Below are positions 13,053-23,183 of a stretch of DNA of 64,000 nucleotides, piece after piece. The DNA lies in contig NC_081332.1 in the NCBI RefSeq assembly GCF_022539665.2, positions 5,409,803 through 5,473,802 of the forward strand, written 5' to 3'. Numbering within the stretch: position 1 is the stretch's first letter; each line of letters starts with the position of its first letter. The DNA is from Daphnia carinata (lineage: Eukaryota; Arthropoda; Branchiopoda; Diplostraca; Daphniidae). The notes under the pieces were generated by a model. The model made no database searches and was not told where the DNA came from. It saw only the letters and a program-made list of their open reading frames with translations. The position numbers were made by a program, and so were the translations under genes.

Positions 13053-13060
13053 TATAAAAG
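13053..13060 (+). promoter_or_regulatory. TATA box of the second chlorophyllase-like gene
   Basis: TATAAAAG, 54 bp upstream of the start codon. With the usual spacing of about 30 bp to the cap site, the 5' leader would be about 25 nt. Confidence 0.7.
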
Positions 13061-13106
13061 CAATTGAAAGTCAAATTTTCGTTACTGAGTGACTGACGAC
13101 AACACC

Positions 13107-14543
13107 ATGGAGACGATACGAAATTTTCTCGTTCTGTTGCTCGTTACTCTAGTCGTAGCAAAAAATATTCCTGACAAGGATGACGACCTGGGAAGGCTCA
13201 TAGAGCCTTTTGGCCCAGGAGAATTCGCCATCAATCACACGGCATATCGACAAGCATTGAATCTCTTCCTCGACACCAACGTTGACGTTTATGCCCCAAA
13301 TGCAACAGGAAACTTCCCCGTTATTTATTTCATCACAGGATTTGGAGGTATAATAACATTGTCTTAATAACGCAAGGTAATGTACGAATGTAAAACGTTG
13401 ACTATTGCCATTTCAGGTATAGTACCAGCCGAAGGCCATACACTTCTTTTAACACAGATGGCCAGCCATGGGTACGTTGTGGTGTGCGTTTGGAAGTTGG
13501 GAAGCCCTGAAGATTCTTTCGATCCTGCCTGGTTCGAAGCCGCCGTAGAGTTTGTGGAAACCCGTTTGGAAAGTAACCTTCACAAACAGGAAGGTATCGT
13601 ACTCTTTTTACTTTACTGGATAACCTAACTAAATAGAGAATGCTCATTAACATGAAATTGTTGTTATCAAATTCGTAAAATAGGGTATGTTTCTGATTTC
13701 CACGTCGATTATTTGCATTCGTTCCTTAGTGGCCATTCTGCTGGCACTCATGTAGCCGTCCTTCAATTCCAGGTAAAATCAGCTAATCCAGTTTGAATTA
13801 TCCAACCTCAATGCGTTCAATCTCTTTACGAACTATAGAAAAACTGTATGAATTACCAAGGCCTAATATTGATTGATGCCGTTGATGGCAACAGCCCCAT
13901 TCCGGAAAACGTTACCCTCACCGTAATCGCCCCCGGCCAAAAAGTCAATTTTACAGTTCCGACTTTACAAATTGTCACGGGACTAGACCACGTTATTGGT
14001 GAGTCAGTAGCTATCAGCTGTGATCTAATTTTTTTTTAGTAAACTAAAAGGAAATTTGTTTAACAGGTGTGTATGGATTAGCCTGCGCTCCGGAAGAGCT
14101 TAGTGGCAAACGATTTTTCGACGCAATGACGGGTCCGACTTGGTACGTCAATGCGACTGCCTATGGTCATATTGATTTGATGGATCCCGGCTACAATGAT
14201 CTCAATGATGTAGGTCCTAATTGCTGCATGTTTTCATTCTATGGCATTTATCGCAATAAGTTTATCATGATTCCTTTCGATACGTCAGGTAGTTAAATTC
14301 TGCCCGAGTGATCCAGAAACTCCCAAGTACGATTACATTCAATTCCTTGTTGGCGAGATAGTTTCCTTCGTCAATGGCGTCCTGGATCCTGTCGGCAACT
14401 GTGCATTGTTTGATAATTTGGAAACAACTGGTCTTGTTGGCGTCAACACAGAGAATGAATTCGCTTCCAACGGATGGCAGAGATGTTCGCCGCTCCAGTG
14501 TGTCCTTACGCCCAGTTCCTCTCCACTTTTTTCATTTTGGTAA
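13107..14543 (+). CDS. Chlorophyllase-like secreted alpha/beta hydrolase, copy 2
   Basis: Six exons: 13107-13347, 13417-13593, 13684-13772, 13839-13998, 14067-14209, 14289-14543 (354 codons plus stop). Exons 1-5 have exactly the lengths of copy 1 (241, 177, 89, 160, 143), and the last is one codon shorter. Signal peptide METIRNFLVLLLVTLVVA. The elbow is GHSAG (Ser158), the acid LIDAVDG (Asp185) and the base YGHIDLMD (His257). The ATG at 13107 (context CACCATGG) is preferred to upstream in-frame codons because the signal sequence begins there. Several NxT/NxS sites and conserved Cys residues fit a secreted protein. Polyadenylation signals AATAAA occur at about 14.62, 14.68 and 14.72 kb. It clearly arose by tandem duplication; the proteins have diverged through most of their length but keep the triad. 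Confidence 0.88.
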
Positions 14544-14906
14544 TGAAAGAAATTTCGCGTTTACTTGTCAGTGCTTTGTTATATAATGCCAAATGCTTAT
14601 TAAATGATGTTGAAGCTGATAAATAAATTTTTTGTCAATTCTCCTTCCATTTGGAAGGTTTTGCTTTGTTTAAACCACGTAATAAATGATGTTGTGTAGT
14701 GGAAGCACGCACTTAAAGATAATAAAGTTTTGGCTGTTTTTGACAAAATTCCCACGGTCATTTCCTTCGATTTTCTTCATTTTTATTAAGCCAAATGTCA
14801 AGATAAATCCAATTTTCGTGATCAGCGATTAATTTCGAATCGGAATAATGTATTTTTAAGTAAATCTAGAATTTGAAGAAAATTGAAAAAGTCGGAAGGC
14901 TATAGC
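14544..14906. other. 3' flank of chlorophyllase-like copy 2
   Basis: AT-rich, with three AATAAA hexamers downstream of the stop codon that can serve as polyadenylation signals. Nothing else is seen. Confidence 0.55.
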
Positions 14907-15093
14907 CTATGGCAATCCGTTTTACCCAAAAAAAAAAAAAAAAAAAATATCGGCCTTTTTTTTTCTATTTCACTGCTATCGCCATCTACCGGTGGGTAGG
15001 TATGGCAATCCGTTTTACCCCCCAAAAAAAATGCGAAAAAAAAAATCACACTTTTTTCTTCCCCCCCCCCCCTCGTAGCCATCTACCGGTGAG
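14907..15093 (+). mobile_element. Tandem pair of fold-back element ends
   Basis: Two adjacent copies of about 93 bp (14907-15000 and 15001-15093). Each starts TATGGCAATCCGTTTTACCC, runs through an A-rich then a T- or C-rich tract, and ends near GCCATCTACCGGTG. The same order (TATGGCAATCCGTTTTACCC, A-run, CGGCC, T-run, GCTATGGC.ATCTA) forms the outer end of the 22.5-23.2 kb fold-back element. These are therefore solo ends or decayed copies of that family. Confidence 0.65.
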
Positions 15094-15199
15094 ACTCGTT
15101 ATTACAGGCATGTAGGCAATTTGAGTCCATTGGATCCCAATGGCAGTGAGTTGAGTAGCGTGGCTGGAGAAAAACGCGTGGCTGGAGAAAAATATTTAA

Positions 15200-15800
15200 A
15201 AATGGATAAGATAATAAAAGATAAGGATGGTAAGTATAAAGATTATTATATTGGTTTTGAATTATTAATTATTGTTTATTAAATCAAATTATGAACCTGC
15301 AGGCTCAATTATTGCAGCAGCACAGAATATTAGATAACAACAAAACTAAGGATGGTAATACGTAATGATTGTATTTGTGTTCTTTTATTCATTTGTGTTT
15401 TTTAGCTTAAATTTTGAGTCTACATGCTCAGTTACTGGAAAGAAACAAATTAGAACGGGACACTTTCCGAACAGTGAAGGAGGTTTTTCCAAACTCATCC
15501 CTAACTGAACATGAGGATGAGTTGGCATTAGACGAATAAGTCAGGTACCTAAACTTTTCAAATAAGAATTCAAAATAAGTATAGAATTTTAACAAACAAT
15601 TATGTATTGTTTAGTTATTCAGTCCACCACCTTACAGTGTGTTAAATTTAAATCCTGGTAGTGCTGCACTAAAAGAATCGTTAGTAATAAGTCCATGCAG
15701 CAAAGGAACTGAACAATTGTGGGACCGTGTTTGGGCCAAAAATGGGCAAATTTGCAATAGACTAAATTCATTAATTATTTTTTTTTAATTTAGTAATTAA
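15200..15800 (+). pseudogene. Exon-like remnants of an unrecognised gene
   Basis: Three short open stretches look protein-like. At about 15301-15355 the frame contains AQLLQQHRILDNNK and ends at a gtaat donor. At 15424-15539 it contains AQLLERNKLERDTFRTVKEV and ends at a stop. At about 15621-15787 it contains SPPPYSVLNLNPGSAALKES. The first two begin with a similar AQLL motif, as if an exon had been duplicated. I could not join them into one frame with a convincing start and do not recognise the family. The position beside transposon ends suggests a relic, but a real small gene cannot be excluded. Confidence 0.25.
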
Positions 15801-15829
15801 TTCATTTGTAACTTAATTTAACTTTTTAA

Positions 15830-18800
15830 GAAGTGCTAATTTATAGAAACTCATTATTCTCAACGCCCAATTAAAGTCTTATTTGTCAAACAAAATATTT
15901 GCTTTAGTCTTGTAGTGGGCTAGTCGCTAGGTGGCCCAGGTGCTGTGCTGAGCTGAGCTGCTGATGGCCACGTTTTAACATGGCGTCGTAGCGGCTGGTT
16001 ATATCACGGCAGCCGAACGTGGCAGACCTTGCTTTTTGTAGGTGAAATTCAAGGGAAGAACTGCAAATATTCGGCGCCATCTTTTACGAACGATGTAGTC
16101 TGGCGAACACCTTGCCAAGGTGACCATGCATTACCTTTGAATGTATTTAAGGTATACCATTTACGTGCTTTGTAAAAGCTAGGTTTTTAACTTGTGCATC
16201 ATAACGGTTTTAAAGAGGGTAAGTTGCAAGTCGGTAGATTTGCTCCGCAGTTTCCCGGATACCAGCACCCTGCTTCGCGAGAACTACTCTACGTTGTTCT
16301 CGGGGACTTAGACGAACATCTGAATCCGATTTTGAAGAAGTCTTGCATCGATGGACACTGACAGAATATAGGTGAATAGCTAATTTTTTTTATTAGCAAG
16401 GTTCATTTGTGTTCCAACTCATTTTATTTTTCAGGAAGCTGCACATGAATGTTGGGTATTTTATCATAAGTAGAATACAGAAAGATTCTGTAGTAGTAGG
16501 TCTCTTTAGTTGGGTATTGAACTTGGCTTTGGTGTGTCTGGGGTCGGATGAGGTCTCGGTTGCATTTGATCCTACTTGTTATCTATCACTGCCAATGCTA
16601 GTCGAAAAGGAAGTACCAGTTGACCTGTATCTGGCTTACATGGATCTTTTAGCTGAAAGTTTTCTGCTTTCAAGGGATTCGAAGAGTTCGCAAAATATTA
16701 TGTCTCTAGGATTCCACAGTTTTACGTAATTCAATTGGCAAGAAACTTATACTAATTCTTGTTTTATTTTTCTAAAGGCAGATTCGTAATTGTAAAGAAT
16801 TGGGAAAGAAAATTGACGGAGGCTCAGTGCCAAAAAAATTATGGTAGTTGGAATGATGACCGAAGCTCCTCGGATTCGTTTATTTCACGCGTTATGGTAT
16901 TTAAAGAAAATAAATGTGTACCTGGGCCCCTTTGTTTCTGTGACCCGATTTCCTCTTCACTTGTGATAATTCTGCAGCGGGTCATGCAGATACTGTAATC
17001 AGCAGAGAAGGTTGGAAGTGCGCTGCCCGGAAAGCAAATTTGGGGTAAAAGAAAAAAACTTATTCCAACTAGTAAGCCATTTCCAAATGCAACCAACAAA
17101 CCAACGTTCACGTTTGTTGTTCATGTGAGAAGTTATATTTACCGCTATTGCAAGATGTTTGTTTAGGAATTACTACTGTTTTGTTTATCTGGAATGTTGT
17201 GTGGGAGTCCATCAGGAATTGCTGGTCTGCAATAAATTTGTCAGGTATATGTTAACTTTCAGCAGCAAAATGTTCTGCACTACTTGTGTTTGGTTTTCTT
17301 GGTATAGGCTAGGTGATGAAGATTAATGAATCAGAAAATGTTTTGCATGGGTGGTGAATGTTCTGACAGTTTAAACAGTTGTGATGTGGTGTATTTCACT
17401 TCCACGCATCATGGTATTTTTATCTATCAGTTGAATTGTATGGTTAATTTTCTGTTCGTGTAACCTCATTTCCTCTTGACTCGTCTAGTAGAAGTTGGTG
17501 ACCTGAAACAATGAACATGGAAAAATCACCTGTGCCCACGCTGACGATGATACCTGTACTGAAGTGCTGGAAACAAAAATTAATTTTCTTTACACTTTGG
17601 TTTCAGGCTATCTTTATAATTTTGTAATAGTTTTGCGTTTATTGATAAGTCCGCAACCTCTTAGCTGTTTTCCTCCTTTAGATACCGCCTGTCGACGATT
17701 TGGCAGCCTCACACAATTAAAGACCGTATGCCAAAAATTAATAGATCCGATCTAATGTATGCAATGTATATTAATTATACCATTCAAAACAATATTCCAG
17801 GCTAAAGTGAGCTCTTCCGAGCAGAAAAGTGACGGCGTATCCATTTAATTGAAAATAGGCACAAGATAACGCACAATTGGCGTCCTTGTCACAATGGAGA
17901 AATTTTTCCGTGGAACTTATTACCGAAAAACCATTGCAACTGTTCAAAAAAAGAAAATTGTATTATCATACAGATGTTTACTAGCTAACAATCCAGAGAT
18001 ACGTCAACGTGCGAAATTTTTAGATGTGAGTGAAACGCAATCAACATCCTTGGTGAACTGTGAACCCAAATTATGTATTTTCCTAGAAATATCTAGGTTT
18101 TTTGGATAAATAAATAAAAGGCAGTGAAAAAATCGGGCTCAAAAACATGTTAAATCGCTATATTTAAAAAATGCCGTTCGTTGTCTTGGTCGCTGCATTT
18201 GTAAAAATAAAATTAAAATGGTAAAAGACAAATATAGGGGGGGGGGGGGGGGATTCACGCTATAAAAGTATGTTTAAAGAGTTCACATCAGTGCAGCTCC
18301 CGTCTCAAAAAAGCAAGATTTTCAATTTTTATGAATTTTTTGGTTGTTAATTAGAAAACAAGATGACGCTGCTGTGCCACTATTTACTTGCTGACTATGT
18401 GGGAGCGGTGAAAGCTGTGTTCGAAAGTTTCTGTTAAATATGTCATATTCCAATCGAAAACTTAAGAAAATCTAATGGTGCTTCTGTACGTTTTCATCCC
18501 TGAGTGTGTTTTAGAAGTGAAGCCCACAGAATGCTTGGTGTTTGTGGTACATGTCTTGTTGTCACCTGTGTCAGCTGTCAAACCAGAAAACTATTAGCAA
18601 CCTACTACGTTGCATTCATCAAACTATACCGACGCTCATTGAGAGGTATAAGACTAATGTTTTGTTATCAGAATCTCATTGACGGATTTTGCTTTTAAGG
18701 TTTAGCTCATGAAACTTCATTTGTAAAGAATACTTCCCGTTGAGGAATGTCACCAAAGATGCAAATCCTATGGGTAGGAATACCATACTATCGTTCTTCT

Positions 18801-19190
18801 ACTCTTTAACCACTCGTGGTCTCCTGTCAATCGTGATCTGAGTGATGCACCATATTCATCTTCGTTGCAGTGTCAACTGTAATGACAGTCATTTTGGCAG
18901 TTGTAATCTCTACTTAGCCTACCAACGGACACAGACATGTACCTCAACACAATTTCTATTGGCATTTAGAATTTTTCTTATGCCTCATATAGTTTGCTTT
19001 TTTATTTAAATTGAACATTCAACCATAGAATTGCCAACTCTTAGCCGTCTGCTGCCTATTTGCTGGCCCTACAGTCTTTCTAGCCATCAGACAGCAGAAG
19101 TAAGTCAAATTGCTTTCAACGTTTGGTTACAACAACAATCTTGTATTTCCCACTAACTAGTTCTTTATCTTTACTTATACGATTTAGAAC
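15830..19190. other. Gene-poor region, possible non-coding transcript
   Basis: No protein gene is supported. A gtaagt donor at 16219 and a cag acceptor at 16435-16437 could be splice sites of a non-coding RNA. Two stretches (about 16.88-16.98 and 17.39-17.49 kb) resemble each other weakly, around a shared CATTTCCTCTT-type motif, as if one were an old duplicate. An open frame at 17894-18109 ends near a gtgag donor but resembles nothing I know. Confidence 0.35.
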
Positions 19191-19199
19191 AAAACCTTC

Positions 19200-19560
19200 T
19201 TCGTCTTCGCCGCGCCCGTCGTCACCTCGCCCGTCATCCCGTCTTCGCTTCGCCCGTCGTCCCGTCTTCGCTTCGCCCGTCGTCCCGTCTTCGCTTCGCC
19301 CGTCGTCCCGTCTTCGCTTCGCCCGTCGTCCCGCTTCGCCCGTCGTCCCGTCTTCGCTTCGCCCGTCGTCCCGTCTTCGCTTCGCCCGTCGCCCCGACTT
19401 TGCATCGCCCGTCATCCCGACTTCGCCTCGCCCGTCGTCCCGTCTTCGCATCGCCCGTCGTCCCGACTTCGCCTCGCCAGTCGCCCGTCTTCGCCTCGCC
19501 CGTCGTCCCGTCTCAGCCTCGCCCATCGCCTTCGGTCTTCACCTCCCCTATCGCCCCTTC
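19200..19560. repeat. GC-rich 23-bp minisatellite
   Basis: A degenerate tandem array, unit about CGCCCGTCGTCCCGTCTTCG plus CTT, roughly 14 copies. The most regular part is about 19247-19390. Because 23 is not a multiple of three and stop codons are absent, several frames on both strands stay open through the array. I regard the Arg/Pro/Ser- and Arg/Asp/Gly-rich frames as by-products, not genes. Confidence 0.85.
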
Positions 19561-19630
19561 GTCACCTCGTGGTCGCCTCGTCTTCGTGGTATGGTTGTGT
19601 TTTGTTTTATGTTGTATTATGTCTTGCAAA

Positions 19631-19950
19631 TTAACCCGTTGGCTGCCACCCACACACTTTTATCCCCTTTTTTTTGTAGCTTGACAGGGACGGGCCGCGC
19701 TGTTCTGCTCCATGGTCTATCTGCCATGGGGTGGAGCAGCGCCACTGCCCAAGATTGGCCGAACGGCCCTTTAGGCAATGCACCATAGGGAATTCCCTTG
19801 AACGAGACGGCGATGTAGACCTGGGGTGTGCATTCCCGGAAAGGTCTCATCGTCAGTTTCAGCCCGGCCTACCCGGCCCCGTTGGTCGCTATCCCTTCGA
19901 TAGCGACAGTAGCAACTGTAGAATATGGTGGCGTGGCAGCCAACGAGTTA
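19631..19950. mobile_element. piggyBac-like MITE candidate
   Basis: The left end reads TTAA then CCCGTTGGCTGCCAC. The right end is the inverted copy GTGGCAGCCAACGAG followed by TTAG. Thirteen bases match perfectly, 17 of 18 when extended. A TTAA flank followed by CCC is typical of piggyBac-type elements, which insert at TTAA. The right-hand site seems to have mutated from TTAA to TTAG. The 280-bp interior codes for nothing and holds strong hairpins: CTGCTCCA...TGGAGCAG near 19703-19740, and CGCTAT...ATAGCG near 19890. It would have to be mobilised by a transposase encoded elsewhere. Confidence 0.5.
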
Positions 19951-20095
19951 GTTGTATGTATTTGTGTGTGTATTGTATTTTGTATATTGTATTAAAATGT
20001 ATGTAATGTGGTGGATATGTGGGTGGAAGGAGGGACAATAAAAAAACTTTTACACTATTTACTTTTGTATTTATTATTTAACTACAAATTAACTG

Positions 20096-20165
20096 ACATG
20101 GGGATCGAACCCTAGTATTCCAGAATGACAACCACATGCGTTACCATGATTCCAACCATGAACTT
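20096..20165 (-). pseudogene. tRNA-like sequence (degenerate)
   Basis: On the minus strand an A-box-like segment (GGTAACGCATGTGG) is followed by a perfect B box GGTTCGATCC at the right spacing. The loop TTGTCAT would give anticodon GTC. The anticodon and T stems do not pair properly, so this is a tRNA remnant or a tRNA-derived repeat. Confidence 0.45.
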
Positions 20166-20279
20166 ATAAGCAACTAACGAATATTTCTTGTTACCTACGG
20201 ACTTACATTTACACTTAGAATAAAATTGAAATGCAATGCTGCTATATTCTTTTCCACATTTATTCTGCTTCAGTTATAT

Positions 20280-20350
20280 ACATCTGATGAGGTTTGAACC
20301 CAGTGTAACAGGTATCGCAGCTTAAGGCTCTACCACAGAGCTATGGAACT
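20280..20350 (-). pseudogene. tRNA-like sequence (degenerate)
   Basis: The minus strand shows a D-arm-like AGCTCTGTGGTAGAGC (A box) and a B-box-like GGGTTCAAACC 30-40 nt later. The stems are incomplete and I cannot assign an anticodon. Confidence 0.4.
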
Positions 20351-20449
20351 TCATGAAAACTGAAGAAAGATAAGCATATAGTTGTGCAAGACTGCACAAA
20401 CAGCCTAGACGATAACATAGTATATGGGATAATAAGAAGATGTAGACAT

Positions 20450-20519
20450 ATCTCGTGGCTCAATGTTAGAGCATCGGCGTTGCACGCTGAAGGTCTGGGG
20501 ATCGGTTCCCATACGAGTA
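20450..20519 (+). pseudogene. tRNA-Ala(TGC)-like sequence
   Basis: A near-cloverleaf: five acceptor pairs (CTCGT/ACGAG), D arm GGCTCAATGTTAGAGC, five-pair anticodon stem TCGGC/GCTGA with anticodon TGC at 20481-20483. The T arm (TGGG...CCCA) lacks the canonical TTCRA loop. Probably a decayed or SINE-like tRNA copy. Confidence 0.45.
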
Positions 20520-20870
20520 AAATGAAATACAAATACAAAATTACTTCAGAAAACATTCAGGCATTATACTATGTTCCTCGAATCTAAGTTGAAGAATTCA
20601 AATAGTGTAATAAATAATAATAAAATACTTACAGATAAACGATAAACCAATGGAAACAATGCTTAACATCAAAGGTGGCAAAAACAATAAAGGTGAATTG
20701 ATCAAGCTAAATAAAAAAAAAGTTGATAAATGTAATGTGTGAACACAGACAATGAAAGAAAAAAATTTTGCAAAAAACATTTTATAAAAAAAAATTTATT
20801 GACAATTCTCTGCACATTACAATTATTTTTGCAACTTTAAAAAGGCATAATAGCCCTTTCAAAAGTTGCC

Positions 20871-21143
20871 GTCAACCCAGGCAGGGGGAGACACTGCCTT
20901 GTTGACCCACCGGGGAGATTACCCGGTGATTGGCTAAGAGAAGCCGGAAGAAGAGCCGAAGATTTGGAACATTTTTACTGGAGCGATTAACCTTTAGTTC
21001 GGATTTGTGGGTAGCCACATCGCCCTCCGTGAACACATCATCGGACTAAGCGGACATCCACGTCCCCTTTCCGGCCAGAGCCCTCCAAACCTCGGTATAT
21101 GTTATTTTTATATATACCGTACAGTAGGGGCATGACCCCCTAC
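20871..21143. ncRNA. Hairpin-rich segment, possible structured RNA or solo LTR
   Basis: Successive self-complementary elements occur in under 300 bp. They are GTCAAC..AGGCAG/CTGCCT.GTTGAC (20871-20906), CACCGGG/CCCGGTG (20908-20928), TGTGG/CCACA near 21010, CGGTATAT/ATATACCG (21093-21119) and GTAGGGG/CCCCTAC (21124-21143). There is no open reading frame. I do not recognise it as RNase P, MRP, SRP, 7SK or a spliceosomal RNA. GC content is higher than in the flanks. An LTR or other repeat could also explain it. Confidence 0.3.
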
Positions 21144-22535
21144 GGGCTTATTACGAGTCAAGGGGAAACGGGGCTACGGAAAGGAAGGGAGCCCAGATAT
21201 GCACTTCAATTTTTTAAATATAAAATACCGTCTCGGGAATCCGAATGAAGTACAGAAATGTCATGTCATTCATCCAATCATTACAATTTATTCAGTGTCT
21301 TGCCCCAACCAAGAATCTTTTCAGATCCAATGTTACTATTAACCTATACTGAGAAAAGAAAAACAACACCATTAAGCATCTCAATTGTTGCTCATGTGAC
21401 TTACATGACTCATAGATTCAACTTCTGGCAGAAGCTTGGGAAAGGCCATACAAATTGCAGATGAAAATCATTGTATAAGGCTCTTGAATGATAAAATAGC
21501 ACCCGTAGAATGTTGCATTGTTGATAGCTGTGTTCCCAGTATGCTGAAAATCTTTTCCTATTGGATAAACTTTTTTTTTTGTAGATTAGACATGGTTGGC
21601 AAAAAGGAGGAGAAATGCTTCGTCATAAATTCAAAATTTTTTCAAGAAAATTCCGTTCATACCTAAAGAGTCCATGTATGGTGTTCATCACTGCAATGCC
21701 AGCGAAGTGAAACATCTTTAAGGCCATTTAAGTACCCATCTTCACCAACACTCTGAACGTAAAGGACAAGTTGTTCTTTAGCAAGAGAAGCAGAATTATT
21801 TGAGGCTTCTAGCTGTGACAGAACTATAAAGAATTGCTGTTATACAAGATTCATTTACACAAGATGGTACTGCTCATTAGACAATGTGCATACTCTATTA
21901 CTTTACCTCATACCTTAATGGTAATGCACTCTCAGTGTTTTTTCAACTGTAGGCTCACTCTTCCATCCTGTAACACTTCCAGACTTGACTTGATCCCCCG
22001 CTAAAATTCTGTGAATGCAAAATAATAGCATTAAAAATACTTTTTCGATAGACAAAAAACCAAAAAGTACCTAAGCCATGTTTGATGTTGAACTCATGCC
22101 ATTTCTGGGATTCCGTACCACACCCCTTTTTGGCAGTCTTTATGGTAATATTAATCAAAGCCACATGTACCACTATGAAATGGATGTTGAAAAGCAAATA
22201 AAAACCTGTTGAGATGGATATCAGGAGAATCAGAATAGATCTCAATCAACTTCAGTTATTCTTTTCCCTATAGTACTTAGTGACATAGCATAATAGATAT
22301 ACTTGCCTCAATTCAGAACCATAGACCAACGGAAAAGTACACAGAAATGTAGCTGTGAAAGCAGATCACTTTAAAACACAGGATCAGGTATAGATCACCT
22401 AAGAGTTGACCTAAAATGGAAAGGCAAAAATATTGGGCACGATTGCAGTTTACCAAATATACTAGCAAAATAAAATAATTATCAAAGAAAAACATATGCA
22501 CACTTGTGTTGCCGAATGGGTAAGTTTGATGCAAT
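21144..22535. other. Gene-poor intergenic DNA
   Basis: No supportable gene. Short frames have no similarity that I recognise. Confidence 0.45.
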
Positions 22536-23183
22536 CTATGGCACTCCGTTTCTACAGCTATGGCCATCTATCGCCCGGATTCCTATTTAATTTTCTAAAT
22601 ACAACTTTACGCATTCTAGCCATATAAATATATAATTTTTTTTATTAATAACTTTATTTGATTAAAATACAACTATAAAATAATTATTTTGTTATATTCT
22701 ACTTACTTTACTTAATTATTATTAATATGAACTATTAACTTTCCATTTTGTACTGCAGCAATAAATGTAATTCTAATAACAATTAGAATGATTGCCTGTT
22801 TTAGGTATAAATAATGTTTGACTAATATAAAGTTGTTATTGTGTATTATTTTTATACCGCAACAATCAGCAACGACTTTATATTACTCAAACATATTATT
22901 TATACCTAACACAAGCAATCATTCTAATTGTTATTAGAATTACATTCATTATGTTTTCTGCAGTACAAAATGGAAAGTTAGTAGTTAATAGTAATTATTG
23001 TATAGTTTTATTTTATTCAAATAAAGTTATTAATAAAAAAATTATATATTTAGATGGCTAGAATGCGTAAAGTTGTATTTAGAAAATTAAATAGGAATCC
23101 GGGCGATAGATAGCCATAGCTGTAAAAAAGAAAAAAAGGCCGAAATTTTTTTTTATTTTTTGGGGTAAAACGGATTGCCATAG
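22536..23183. mobile_element. 650-bp fold-back (long inverted repeat) element
   Basis: Two arms, about 22553-22840 and 22870-23124, are near-perfect inverted copies separated by about 30 bp. Examples are GCCCGGATTCCTATTTAATT on the left and AATTAAATAGGAATCCGGGC on the right. The outer ends are CTATGGCACTCCGTTT on the left and, inverted, CTATGGCAATCCGTTTTACC on the right. The left end lacks about 50 bp of the A/T-run segment that the right end keeps. The interior codes for nothing, as in MITEs and fold-back transposons. I see no clear target-site duplication. Confidence 0.75.

Noticed and set aside
16190-16361. Start-less 57-codon frame reading GFKEGKLQVGRFAPQFPGYQ
   Set aside because: It is protein-like but lacks an ATG and convincing flanking exons. 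Judged to be chance.
17308-17372. Box C/D snoRNA candidate (GTGATGA at 17313, CTGA at 17363)
   Set aside because: The boxes have plausible spacing, but the terminal stem does not pair and no guide complementarity could be tested. Too weak to annotate.
19123-19788. 221-codon plus-strand frame rich in Arg, Pro and Ser
   Set aside because: It is generated by the 23-bp minisatellite, which is open in several frames, and runs on into the MITE. No family similarity.
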